Below, piece after piece: positions 10,261 through 23,000 of a stretch of DNA of 64,000 nucleotides. This stretch comes from Casuarius casuarius. Taxonomy: Eukaryota; Chordata; Aves; Casuariiformes; Casuariidae. The notes under the pieces are model-generated. The model was not told the DNA's origin. It worked only from the letters and a program-made list of their open reading frames with translations, and did no database searches. Position 1 is the first letter of the stretch. Every line of letters starts with the position of its first letter. The translations under genes and the position numbers were made by a program. The stretch spans positions 950,820 to 1,014,819 of the forward strand of contig PTFA01000050.1 of the NCBI GenBank assembly GCA_003342895.1, written 5' to 3'.

Positions 10261-13200
10261 GGTGCTGGTGTGAACTGACAGTTAGGGTCCTGGGGGGGGG
10301 GGAGCTAATAGGATTGTGATCAAAATTTGTCTTCTGTTTAATCAGCTCTATTCAGTTTTAGGTGTAGGAATGGTTCCCTTCCCTTTTGGGTAGGGGACAG
10401 ACTGTATAAAACGTGTATTTATAAAAATATGCTCAAGTGCACATCTTTATCTCTTGAGGGATAATTTAATGCTNTTTCAGAAAATGTTTGAGAAAGTTCT
10501 CTGCCTGTTCTAGGCAGATAAAGTCTATAGAATTGGTTTGGTACCCTGTTGTATTTTGTCTAATGGCTGATGACAGTGAGAAAACATGGTGGGATGTGAC
10601 AGTAGGTATAAATAACAAAAGTAACTTTTAATCGGGATATCTGACGTAGAGACAGGAAAAGAGCAGGGTACTTAAAAAAAAAAATTGGTTTTCATTAGTG
10701 TTTAAGAGTGATGAAGTGCTGAGTGAGTCTTTGGTCTCTAAAGTGGCTGAACTTGCTTTGAATGCTCTCTTGCATTGCATACTTTAGTGCTTGTGAGCAT
10801 TAGTATAAGATTATGTTGATGGCCACAGGTGGTTTTCTTGGTGCACTCCAAAGGTACAGAATGGATATGTTTTAATAACTCAGCTACTGTACTTAAAAAG
10901 AAGAGTGTGGGGGGGAAGGACTTGCTGAGGCATAGATTTATAGCTGTAGAAAACCTGTGGGAGAAGAACTGTTTGGGAGGGTTGCTGTTGCCTTCTATTC
11001 TTGTGGAAGTAGCACATAATAGAACGTGCTACTGAGCAGCACAGTACCAAGCCTCAGGTGGGGCACTGTAAATGATGACAGCATGAAGAGAGACAAGGTG
11101 ATGTTTCTGGATGCATTTATTCCCTTTCCATAAAATGAGGAAGACTGGTGGACTGGGTTCTTCTGGGAAGGTGATGCTTTCAGGAATGTGGGATACCATA
11201 AGGTGCTGCAATAGTACCCTTGCTCTAGACATTGTAGCATTGTAGCATTGAATGACTGAACTGTTCAGAAAATCCACTTGCTGGTACTGGGACCTTGCTT
11301 GCTTTGTCTAATGCAGACCTTCTCTGTGGTGAGAGGTAGGAAAAATCATCTGCAAGTTTAAATGTGCTGATACCTGACTTCTTATTTCTAGTGATTCTTT
11401 TGATTAATGCGATGTAGTAAATTGCAGGATAAACGCACTAGAGAGCATAAGCAGTTGCAGGGCAAGTTTCTTGTGCTGATAATATTCTTCACTCACATCT
11501 CTAGCGTAGCTGGAAGTGTGTGTGATTTAAAAGAAATAAATTCTAAAAAACCCTTCAGGGTTTTTTGAATGGCCCTCTGGAAAACTGGTACTCTGGGGTT
11601 ATTAGATCTCTGTCATACCTAATATTTTAACAAGTGAGTGAAACGGGACAGTCTATTAATAGGTTTAGAGCAACACTGTATATCACTTATCACTAGGAAA
11701 CAGCTGGATAAATGGTATCCGTGTAGGAGAATCTGTAGAAGTTATTCTGTAGTTTAACTAGAGCTAAATTAGTGCTTTATGTGGGGTGGGAAAGCAGTTC
11801 TTAATGGCTTGTAAATAGGCATCTATAAAATGAAAAAGTGGAGGTGTCCTGAGATGCATAGGTACTTTCTGAAAGGTGGAGTCAGTGACTGAGCTCCATT
11901 TAGCACCACTTATCAAGCTTCTAGATCGGTTCCTTGTCTTGCGTGTAATAAGTTAGGCTGTTCGTACGTACGTACCTCATTCTCCATCCTGCCCGGCTCC
12001 TGTATCTTATATCTCTGGTTCTGGAATAATGCAATTTATATTACTTATTTAAAAACAAAAACCCAAACCGGAAAGCATTCACTCCATATTCCTAGTAGTA
12101 TGCCCAAAACTGTACCTTGGGTTCCAGCAGCTTTCTCTCTTGACAAGGCCATGGCACTCTGGTGCTCTCTTTGTGTGTCAGCTCCTCCACCCTCTGGCTT
12201 CACCGAAGTTCCCTGAGGAAATGTCTTCTACCTTCCTAGCCTAGCATCTTGCTGTTTTAGTCTGGCTGGCTTTCATGGAAGAGGAAAGGCACCGCTGCCT
12301 GTGGCATATCCTTCTGTCTTGGCTCTGCTTTCCAGACAGGATACGGGGAAAGGTAACCTTGCCCTGCTCCTCACTGCTGTCGCAGAGCATGCCCCAGCAC
12401 AATGGCCCTGCTTGCCTTTCTGTTTTCACTGGCTCAAAACTAGGTGACTCTCTGGCCACTGAAGAAGAAAAATATTTGGAGGAATCCTGTGTACTAGCTA
12501 GGATGATACTGGCNAGAACTTGAATGTTTGCATGAGATGATTTTGAGATGGGAGAATGAATTCTCAGTGCTTTTCTGAATGTGGTGTTTGCTTTTTTCTT
12601 TTTGTAAATACTTGGCTATTGTATAGTCTAGACAAGTACTTATAAATAGGGAGAAAGGTATAAGATTGCTAGACTTTCTTTGCATAAGTAGTCTAGCTTA
12701 ACTTTTTCTCTTGTAAAAAGATTGGCATTTATTGTCCTTTTTAAAAGAGTTTTGATTATAATGTTGTTATTTCTCTCTAAACTAACTAATGTAATGTGAG
12801 AATAGATAGCAACTTGCTGTAGAACAACTTAGAGTATTGACTGCATTATAAGCCTGTGCTCTTCCCTCTCCCCCCCTTCTCATGTCCTTTGAATTGCATT
12901 GGTCAGTGTTGTACAACTTCATATGAAAGAAGTTTAGTAAAATGAATTGTCCCAAATATTTATTTAGTGTAGCCAGAAAGGGGGGGGGGGGCAAAAAACA
13001 ACAACAGAAACAAAACAGAGTAGAAATCAGGAGAATTGGAAAAAGTAGCAGGAAAACAGGCTGTGCCAGAGAAAGAGGTGATATAGCCAAGAGTCCTGGC
13101 ACAAGCAATAGCAAGTGGTGTGCGTGTGAGATAGACTGCTGGAGATAACACTCAAAGGGGAGAGGGGAACATCGGGATCAAGGGCACAAACAGTAGATGA

Positions 13201-13935
13201 CACAGTGAAACACCAAACGCTGCTGAAACCCTTGTTATTGAGCTGATCATACTAAGCCCTAGTGCTCATAATGAAANCATTAAATAAGCTACAGAGAAAC
13301 TTCTGTGTTCTGTGGCTTTGTCTATTCCTGGCCAAGTTTCAATGCAGATGAAAACAAAATGACACATGTATGATGCAAGCTCAATGAGAGGATCATGTCT
13401 TTCACTGGGAATGGTAGAGAACTCTCAAACTAATGCTCTTCAAAAATGTGCAAAGTCAGCAGAGTACGCAAGGGGCAACACTTCACCACACAAGAGAATA
13501 AGCTGTTGTAGTACTGTCCAGTGCTGGGCTTAACTGTTGAAGTGATAACTCTTATTTTTTGGCGTGTGTAGAGGATCTTTTTTTGACTGCACTGAGCCAA
13601 TAGATTGTCCCCCCCCCCCCCCGCCTTCTTTCTGGTTGGCAAGACAAAATATAGAATACCAAACCTTTTTTAGAGTATCCTTCTAGCAGAAAGAAGACAG
13701 TGATTCTAATGCAAAAACTATTTCATAGACAACTATAAGAATGTTCTGAAGTGTGATAAATAACAGAGCTTTGGCACTCCTATCTATTATCAATCTTAAC
13801 TTTAGAAGAAAACTTCTTGTAGTTATAGGAACGTAAAACTGTCTGCATAATTAGATTTCACCCCAATTTGTATATTGAGTCCTGTTTATCTGTTAGGATG
13901 CACGCCCATTAAACCCTAATTCTGTGTATTTTTAG
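10261..13935 (+). other. AKTIP: AKTIP intron 1 (approximate start)
   Basis: This is the non-coding stretch between the CpG island and exon 2. It holds homopolymer runs (G at 12980-12991, C at 13609-13622) and no recognisable exon. The start is approximate because the exon 1 donor is unresolved. Confidence 0.6.
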
Positions 13936-14051
13936 GGTATAAACTGGAGAGACCTGAGGAAACTCTGAAGACGCTGACAAATCGCAGTCCTGTATTTGGA
14001 ATANACGTTATGAACCCTTTCTGGAGCATGTCTACAAGCTCTGTACGCAAG
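13936..14051 (+). CDS. AKTIP: AKTIP exon 2 (5' UTR plus residues 1-14)
   Basis: The acceptor TTTTTAG precedes 13936 and the donor gtaggt follows 14051. The start ATG is at 14010, chosen because [11 protein letters not shown] is the conserved N-terminus. The 74 nt before it are read as 5' UTR, although that frame is open back to the acceptor (see findings). Confidence 0.93.
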
Positions 14052-17000
14052 GTAGGTATTTAATAAAAGGATGCCATAAGAGGTTAATCTGTATTGAGTG
14101 ATGCTGTAAGTTAAGTGTAGAGTGATTGAATTATTCTTTATGACCAAAGAAATACCATGGAAAACAACTTAGAGTCAGACAAAAATCTATCAAATTACTA
14201 TGAAATTCTTAATCGCAGGTTTGAATCACTATCTAATAGGCATGAATTTGGTAGAACTGGTTCTGTGTGTGAAGTAATTGCAAAAAGCTGAAATAGCTTC
14301 ATATCCTAACTAGAGATAATGGTTACATACTGAGGAGTAAAATAGCCTTTGAACAGAATTTTTTGGGGTCCTCGAATCATCTGTGTTCTGGGATGAATTC
14401 ACAGCTTAGATTTGCTTAGACAGTAGAACTGAAAATATGTACCAAACTCTTCTAAAGCCAGTCTGAATTATTGTCACAATTTGCAGGTTTCTAGTGAAGA
14501 CCATGTTTAAAAAGTAACACGTGTATATAAAAATAAGTATTTAAAACTTCCTTCTTTAGGATGACAGCAGGGACTTTCACAACTGCTGGTAGTGCATTGC
14601 AGCAGGTGCCTCTCTCTTCCCTGCTGGTACACCATTTGCACCTTGTGGGTAGCCTTTGATTTTGCTGTCTGTGATTGCCATGGCATTGGATATATGGATG
14701 TGTTGGTTTAAAGATTTGAGTGTTGGAATGCCTTGGTGAGGCTTTGACAATAATGCAGGAAACGTATAAGGTCTCTTTTCATCTGTTTCTAAAAGCTGAC
14801 TTAAATGAGTCTTCTGTGGAGTGGTGGCAGTATCAGTTCTGGAAAAGACCATCAGATTACTCCATGTACGTTTGAAGTGTGTATTTTATCATGAGGATTG
14901 AGTTAATCTTCAGTAAAACTGCCAGCTAGTTTTGAGCTGTACTAACTGAAGTGTGTCTGTGAATGGAGTCTACTCCGGAATTTGTTGTAATGACTTTTCT
15001 TTATCCAAAGCATCTTTAAGCAGGAAAGACAAAAAAACATGTTAAAATGACTGATTAAAAGACTTGTTCCTGATGCCATTTGTTTACTAGCTTGAATAGA
15101 CTTTAGCCAGGTATTGCATGTGCAGTGGGCGTTGACAAAGCTGTACCCCCATAATGCTGTCACTTGCTACAGTAGATTATGCCTGAAATCATGCTAGTTC
15201 TAGGTCTAGGCATTTCTCAGGTTTTCAGCACTAGTGCAAGTTATATACCTTTGATGAAACTTGTGATGTGGGAACTGTTACTTGTCCATGTATCAAACGC
15301 TTGAGAACACTATGCCATAAATCATGCCTTTTGTTGCTGCAACTAGTCTAATCAGAAGTTTTTAACCTGCAGGTTTGTCTTGAGTGATCTATGGAATTAC
15401 TGTAGGGTCTGTATATAGTACAGTGTTCTCTAGTAACGGCCGATTGAGTGGAGAAGGCCTTCTTTTTTAGCGAAAGACAGCGTAGGTGTAAACAGGCTAC
15501 TGTAGCAAAATTATTAAAACCAGGCTTGATACCACTGTCAAACAGTGGTTCCCCTACAAGGGGAATAGGCTATGTGATCAGTCCCAGTGTGATGTTGGTA
15601 TCTCAGCAAAAGCAGGAAATGAAATATTCATGGGAACTTTTCTGTATAAAGTTCTCCTTGTTTCATCTCTGCTTTACTACCCTACTTGTTCAGCGACTCT
15701 TTAAATTCTCGAATGCAAGGGTGCTTGTTGGAGGAAAATGGTTTATCTAGATATACAGTGTGCTGGAAATAGACTTGACCTCTAAGCTGGTGCTATATAT
15801 TATCTGTTGCCAGTTTATAAATAAATACAAGCCTTCTTAAGCATCTGTCCTAACCTGCAGATTTCTTCTCCAGTAGTAATAGTGGACTGTGTTCGGACTT
15901 CAGATATTAATTGCTTTTGCAGTTGTAGACTAAGTTTAATGGAATATAAGTCTCTTTAAAAACACAAAAAACCAGAACATCAAAATTCAAGACTGACTTC
16001 ATTGGCCAAACTTGTAATTAGTAAGGCAGTATTTAAACCCGTGTTTAAAATGTGCTCATATGTTTAGTACTTACAAAATCTGACCTGTTATCTTGTGGCT
16101 CTCTTTTAATCTAACAGAGACCTGAAGCTGAAGAGAAAACTCTGACTGGAGAACTAAGAACCAGTCCTCCACGAGCGTCTGCAAAGAAACAGTTGCCTTC
16201 TATTCCAAAAAATGCTGTGCCAATAACCAAACCTGCGTCCCCTGCCCCTTCATCCCAGTCGACAAATGGAACACATGCTTCTTATGGGCCTTTTTATTTG
16301 GAGTATTCCCTCCTTGCAGAATTGTAGGTTTTCACTTTTTTTCTGTTTTAGATCACTGGACTTGTGCTTTAAGGAAAATAACAGGGCTGTAGTTCTTGCA
16401 TATATATCTTTGCCATAGTCCCTGAAGAAGGCAGTTAAACTCCAAACTCTACAAAATTCATTGTCTGGAGCAGCCTCAATCTCTTGAGGTAGCTGAGGAG
16501 AGGAAGATGGGATGAGATTTTAAGGGGTATGTTTAGATGTAGTTTTCCAAATTCTTATATTTCTCAGGCTTTATTTTGGAGTTAGGCATCCTGACCAGTT
16601 ATCTTAACGTTTTTTTGGTCAGAAATATCCAATTTTGGAAACAAGTATTAAAATAGAAGCAAGCAGATGTCTAGTAGGAAAACAGTTATGAATATAGGGT
16701 CCTGTCTAATGGAGTTAGGATGTGGGAGCTTCCTTCAGTTGTTACACAGAACATTTAAACACCACCTGATATGGCCTATTAAATGAACATTAGGAAGACT
16801 ATATTCTTTCCTGACTTTCAAATGATGATTAACATGAAACTTACGGGAGAATAGTTAGTGCAATTTAAATAGCTTTCTTTGGATCAAAGAAATTGATCTG
16901 TTAGTGATTTGTAGACTGCTGTGGGAGCATACAAATCTATTTATCTGTGAAACTTCCTAGTTATATAACTTGCATTTTGTGCTGCAAAGCTGAGGAGACT

Positions 17001-20000
17001 TCCTCTGTAATAGATGGATTGGATTCTGAACTATGCAGTGCCTTTTGGAATGAAATCCCCTGGAGTCGTGATGCAATATTAAGTCTCAGTTCTTGCATTT
17101 AACCATTAAGTTGAAAGTGAGAACTCTCAAAACATTAAACGTCATGTTTAGGAAACTGACACAGAGTTAATTCAAGTAAGATTTTTTTTTTTCCCTTCTT
17201 CTGAAGGATGCAAAAATGCATCAATATGATAAGATAAGCTCCTCTTATTTAACAAATTCAGGTATATTATAGAAATTGTAAGCAAAGGAATACAATAACT
17301 TTTTTTCTTTAAGGTTATTGTTTGTATTTGTGCAAGCATGCTGAGTTCAGTATGATGGGCCTATATGCCAACTAACTGAAAAACCTATGAAGTGAATAAT
17401 TCAGCTTTTCATTTATAGTTTTCAGTAGAATCTGTTACCTTTGCTATTAGTAGTTAAATTTGTTAGGAACTTCTTGTGTTCTTTAATTTAAAAAAATAGT
17501 AAGGATAACACACTTTCTTCCTGTAATACTCTTGATTATCAAATGGAGCTTCCAAAAAGTTGGAGATAAAGGGGAAAAAACTGGGTTATAGCACACTGGT
17601 TGTTAATGACTGAAGATCATGGTTTGATTTGCATCACAAGAAATGAAATTGAAAATAACTGCAAATTTGGGAAAATAAGTCAGTCCATCCTGATTATGAG
17701 TTGCCTTGAATCATTTTGTCCAGGTCTCCAATGTGCTCTACTGCTTGCCTGTCCTTTCTATTTTCTGGTACTTTGTTTTGCCAGTTACCGGTATAATTCC
17801 TGTTTGACTTGCCTCACAGTCTTATTTAAGACCGAAAAACTACTTGTTACTACTACTAAGTTAAAGTTTTGGTCAAGTTTCAGAATTAATGGGAAGTGGT
17901 GATAACCGCATCAAATTTGCAGTCAAAATTTAATTAAATTGGAATAACTTAATTGCATTTCTTTTTTCTCCTTTACTTTGAAATTGGGATTTCAGTAGAA
18001 AAATGAAAACCTAGGAGTCATGACGTGCATTAAATACATCTACTACTCTTCTGATTTACCCTTGTCTTAAGAAACAATGTTTCTTATTTGTAGCCCTTTA
18101 AAGGGAGGGGTAGGAAAAGCAGGTCTAAAGATTGATTTCCCTAGTTCTCTGCCTCTCCTTCTGCGAACAGTCCACCTTTGGGAATTGAGTGGAAGTCTGT
18201 GGAAGAAGTGCCCTGTTAAACTACTGGCAGTATGTCCTGGCTTTACTGTTACTGACTTGCCGTAGATTTAAGGTGGTTGTGGAGCTATTCTGAATACTGT
18301 TTTCTGATTGCAGTACCCTAGTTGTAAAGCAGAAGTTGCCGGGTGTCTATGTGCAGCCGTCTTACCGATCAGCATTAAGTAAGTTTAAATGCAATGTTAC
18401 ACATTTAAAAAAACAAAAACAAAAAATTCTTCTGCTCAAACAAACTTTCTCATTCGCAGTGTGGTTTGGAGTAATCTTCATAAGGCATGGGCTCTACCAG
18501 GATGGTGTGTTTAAATTTACTGTCTATATTCCTGATAACTACCCAGATGGAGACTGCCCGGTAAGTAGTGGTGTGTGCTGGGGGGTTTTGTGGTGTGTGT
18601 CTTAAAATATGACTTCTGGTTAAAGCTGATATACCAGTCAACTTCTCAGTTCCTTGAATTAGTTTTGCTCAGTTGGCTGGGGTCACTTGTTATCTGTCTT
18701 GTATCCATTTTCTGGTATCTGTGGAAGGATCTTATTAGTCTGTGGGTTTTGGAATAGATTGCTAACGAGCTAATGTTTGCTGCGTTTCTCCTTAGGCTTG
18801 TGCTAGGTCATGCGCTTTGATTACCTGAACTGGTGTAGAGGGAATTTTGTGAAGCTAGATGCTTTAGGTTACTAAGTCAAGCAATTCTTCACCTTAACTC
18901 TTGAACTGTTACTTCCTTGGCAACAAAGATGGATTTGGATACTTCTTGTAAGAGTTTAAACTTGAGTAGCAGCATAGTAGAACATAAAATACAGGAACGT
19001 GTGCAGTGCTTGCCACGATGCTGCAGAATTTATTGCCTGTGTCTCTTCTAAAATACACCGAAACGAAGAACTAAGACAACTTGAGAAGTCTGGTGGGGGG
19101 GGGGAGGGGAAAGAGGGGAAATGGATAGTGGGGCATTACCTTTCATTTTGGGTTTCTCTGTGGGAAAAGTATGCTATTTAGTATAGTCCTTTTAAAAAAA
19201 TAAATGCTTTTGTCAGCCTGACTCTTTTCAGAGCAGGGCATCCAACCCTCTTGGCCAAATTTCTTTAAAAGGAGAACTGTGTGTGTAACTGCTGTAGCTG
19301 AGAACTGGTTGCTATGTCAGGAAGCTGTCTGGTGTCACGTTTTGTGTAAAGCTATCATCTTTAAAAGGGTAGAATCAGTAGGAAACAATTCTTTCAAAAA
19401 AACAGACTTCAGTATTTAGGTGGATACATCCATCGTTATTTTTCCAGTGCAGGGTTTTAAAACTTTTCTGTTGAAACTAAGCTTTCTTTTGGAGGAATGC
19501 ATAAGCACCAATGGAAACTAACTATAAAGAGTTTAAGACACTGCGGTGTCACTGCACAGGATACTTAAAAATGTGTAGGATTAAAAAAAAGTATTGATTG
19601 TAACTCAAGTAGGTAAAAGGCTTTCAATAACAAATAGTTAAAGGAGTAGTTCTGGATTTATCTGATCTTACCTGATGTTATTAGCTGTGTTGGCTCTAGT
19701 GCTTGTGCAGTTAGCTAGATTAGTGCCTTGNTTTGATGATAAGCATGTGAGAGAGGACAAGACCCTGCATGTAATGAGGGTGTATTAGATTACAGTTTTA
19801 CAGTCAGTATAAACCATTTCANGTTGTTTTCTCTCAGAACAGTACTAGCTAACTAGTGTTTGAAAATAACATCTGACTAACAACAACAACAAAAAAAACC
19901 TATCTTCCCCAAGTACTTTTAAAATTGAACTTCTTTTTTCTAATGCAGCGCTTGGTTTTTGATCTGCCTGTCTTCCATCCGCTAGTAGATCCCATGTCTG

Positions 20001-23000
20001 GTGAACTGGATGTTAAAAGAGCTTTTGCAAAATGGAGGTTAGTGCTAACATACTGACGTATAATTGGAAAGAAGCTTTTTTTTTTTTTCCTTTCTTCACT
20101 GCGTTTTGTTCTTTTTAGGCGAAATCATAATCACATATGGCAAGTACTAATGTATGCTCGCAGAGTCTTCTACAAGATTGATACAACTAGTCCTCTGAAT
20201 CCTGAGGCTGCAGTGCTGTAAGTATCTTCCATGTGTATAGTCATGGTCTTCTATGAAACTTTTGCTTAGAAGTAGAGAAACAAGAGGTCTGTGCAGCTGT
20301 TCTTTATCAGTTCATGGTCTATACCTTTAGAGCTGGCTGGACTAGAATCTGAAATTGAGGCTTTGCCAAGTCTGTGCCTCCAGAGCAAATCTGCCTTTTG
20401 CAATCACTTAGCATTATTTATTTCTCTCTTGTAGGTATGAAAAAGATATTCAGCTGTTCAAAAGTAAAGTGGTGGACAGTGTCAAACTATGCAGCAGTCA
20501 CTTATTTGATCAGCCCAAAGTAGAGGATCCCTATGCAATCATGTAAGTACCATGAACAAACTTGCCATGTCCTAATATTTTTGGAAGCGAGCTTTGGTAT
20601 AGCTGTTGATTTGAAATGCCTTTTTCTGGCANTAGATTAAAGTTGAGTGACCTGATTCTTACTTTTATAGGAATACTGTGAATATTCCTCCTCTTATTTC
20701 TTCCTGTTTAGTATTGAGTGAACCCTAGATGTAACCAGATGCTTGTGCTTACTGNTTTTTCACTAAGCGTATTGAGACTTCAAGAAAAGCACCTCCTTTG
20801 AGTGGCAATATCCATATGACAAATTCTGCTTTCAGACTTTTCTGAAAGAATTTTCAGGCTTGTAGCTTGATTGACTGCACTGGGTGATATCTTCAGAGCT
20901 CTGTTTTGCAGGGGAATAGAGTAATAAGCTTCATAATGAATGTATGAATAGTATTTCTTCTAGCATCAGCAGCATGAATTTCCAGTTCTGAATGCAAATA
21001 AAAATGAGAACCTAAATATGTTGAGTTGAGAAGATGCATGACAGTGTGACTTGTAGTTCATAGCTGTATGTTGTAACACTGAAAATTCAGCTTTGTAGTT
21101 GACTTGAAAAACAAACTGAAACAACGAAAACTCCTCCTTTTTGCTACAGTTTTTCCTCTATATATCCTTCAGTTTCCAGAAATGCAAAATAAGAGATGCC
21201 TCTATTTTTTCCGTAGTTTTTCTCCATGGAATCCAGCTATCCATGATGAAGCTAGAGAGAAGATGTTGACTCAAAAGGTAAATGCAAAGTCCAAATATTC
21301 ACTATAAGAAGTGTTTATTGCCTATAAGGGAAGTAAGGTTACTGCTTCTTTGTGATGAGCATATACTAGACAGACCTTATCCCACCCCTCTTTTGGATCA
21401 GCAAATTGTGCTGAAACTGGTGTCCTAACTAAGCGGTTACATCAGCGTGCTCACTTGAGTGTTAAGCAATTAATTATTTGGCTAACTAGGAAAATTAGCT
21501 AGACTGAGTACAGTTGTTGGCCCACTTGGTAGACTTCTATTATTTAGAGAATGCAGGGAGGGAAGAAGGATAAATGAGAGATTTGCTGAATACCTATTGC
21601 TGACTGCAGCTTGTCCCATACTGGTCATGTTTGGTACTACTTCTGCATAGTCTGACAGTCCCCAGCCTCTCTGCTCTCCTCTGTTGAGAGATCTTTAATG
21701 AGTGAGTTGAAACTTCAGGGCTTTCTTCTCACTCAAAACTTCTTTTTTTAAGCAACGCAAGCAGAGTATGTTGCTAAACATCTTCAATACTACTTAGGTC
21801 TTGCAAGACAGTGTCAGCTAAACAAAGAATGCTTTGGTTATTTTTATCAGAGTTTAGCCTATAACACTTGCTGATTTAGCAAGAATGGTGTTGCTTCATA
21901 CAGCTTTCATCTGAGCAATACCATTGGTATCTGTAGGGTCAAGGTGCAGTAACACTCTAAAATAACCTTAGCATAGATAAAGGGCCATAAGCAGTGATGA
22001 TAACTTATCTAACAGCTTTTGAGCACAGAAACACATGCGAAAACAGAAGGTGGTAGAAGAAGGAAATAGATCCAAAAGCCTTAATTCTGGAGAACTTAAA
22101 GCTTTAGAAAGCTTCTGCCAAAACATACAGTCTCCCCTGACTGTTTTTGTTTTTCAAACTGATTCCCTGCACTTGACAAGAGTTGACAAGATAGCCATCC
22201 CGAGTCTGCACTGAGTGACATGACAAGTCAGTCCCCTTGCAGTGATTCAAATTCTGAAATGGTGATTGGTATCTTTGCAGGACTGGCAGGAAAATACATT
22301 CTGAATACTTTAGTCATTGACTGTTGGGCTCCTTCTGCTAGCGTAGTTGGTTGTGTGGGTTTTTTTTTTTTTTTTCCTTCCATCTGTCTCAGATCAGATC
22401 TTCCTTGCTGCAAGCGTTAACTCATATTCTTGCATGTCCTTTGACAAGAATGAGGTTATGTTGGTCTTAATACAATATGCTATTTGTAAACTCAGTGTAG
22501 CAATGTTCCCAGTTGCCAAAGAGAGCAGATCTTGAGGTGAGGTGGCCTTAGAACCCACAGGAAAATAATTTGATCTAGATTTTGACTTCTTGATCTTAGA
22601 AAATACACTTGACTCTCTCACTCTCCACCTCAACCTTCTTTCTTGTACTGTAAGTCAAAAATCTAAAGAAAAGGAATGGGTTGGAATGCTTGAACTGAAA
22701 GGGATATGCTGTTGTCCAAGATGGATGGCAAGCATAACACCAATAAAGACTTCTTTTCTCCTTTTTCTTTGGAGATGCACACTTTTTTTAAAGTGGAAAC
22801 TAAGATCTCCAGGAACTATTGTATGTGTGGTGCGTTAGTTGCCAGAGCAGTTTGTTGATAGCAGGAATGGATGAAATTGTGTCTTAGGAGACATGTTTCA
22901 AAATGTTAAGGTAGCTGAGAAAGTTCTTTTCCTTCCCTGTAAAAGGAAATTCCCTACTCATGTATCCTGTGTTTTCCAGTCTTTCTCTTCTGCAGCTCTG

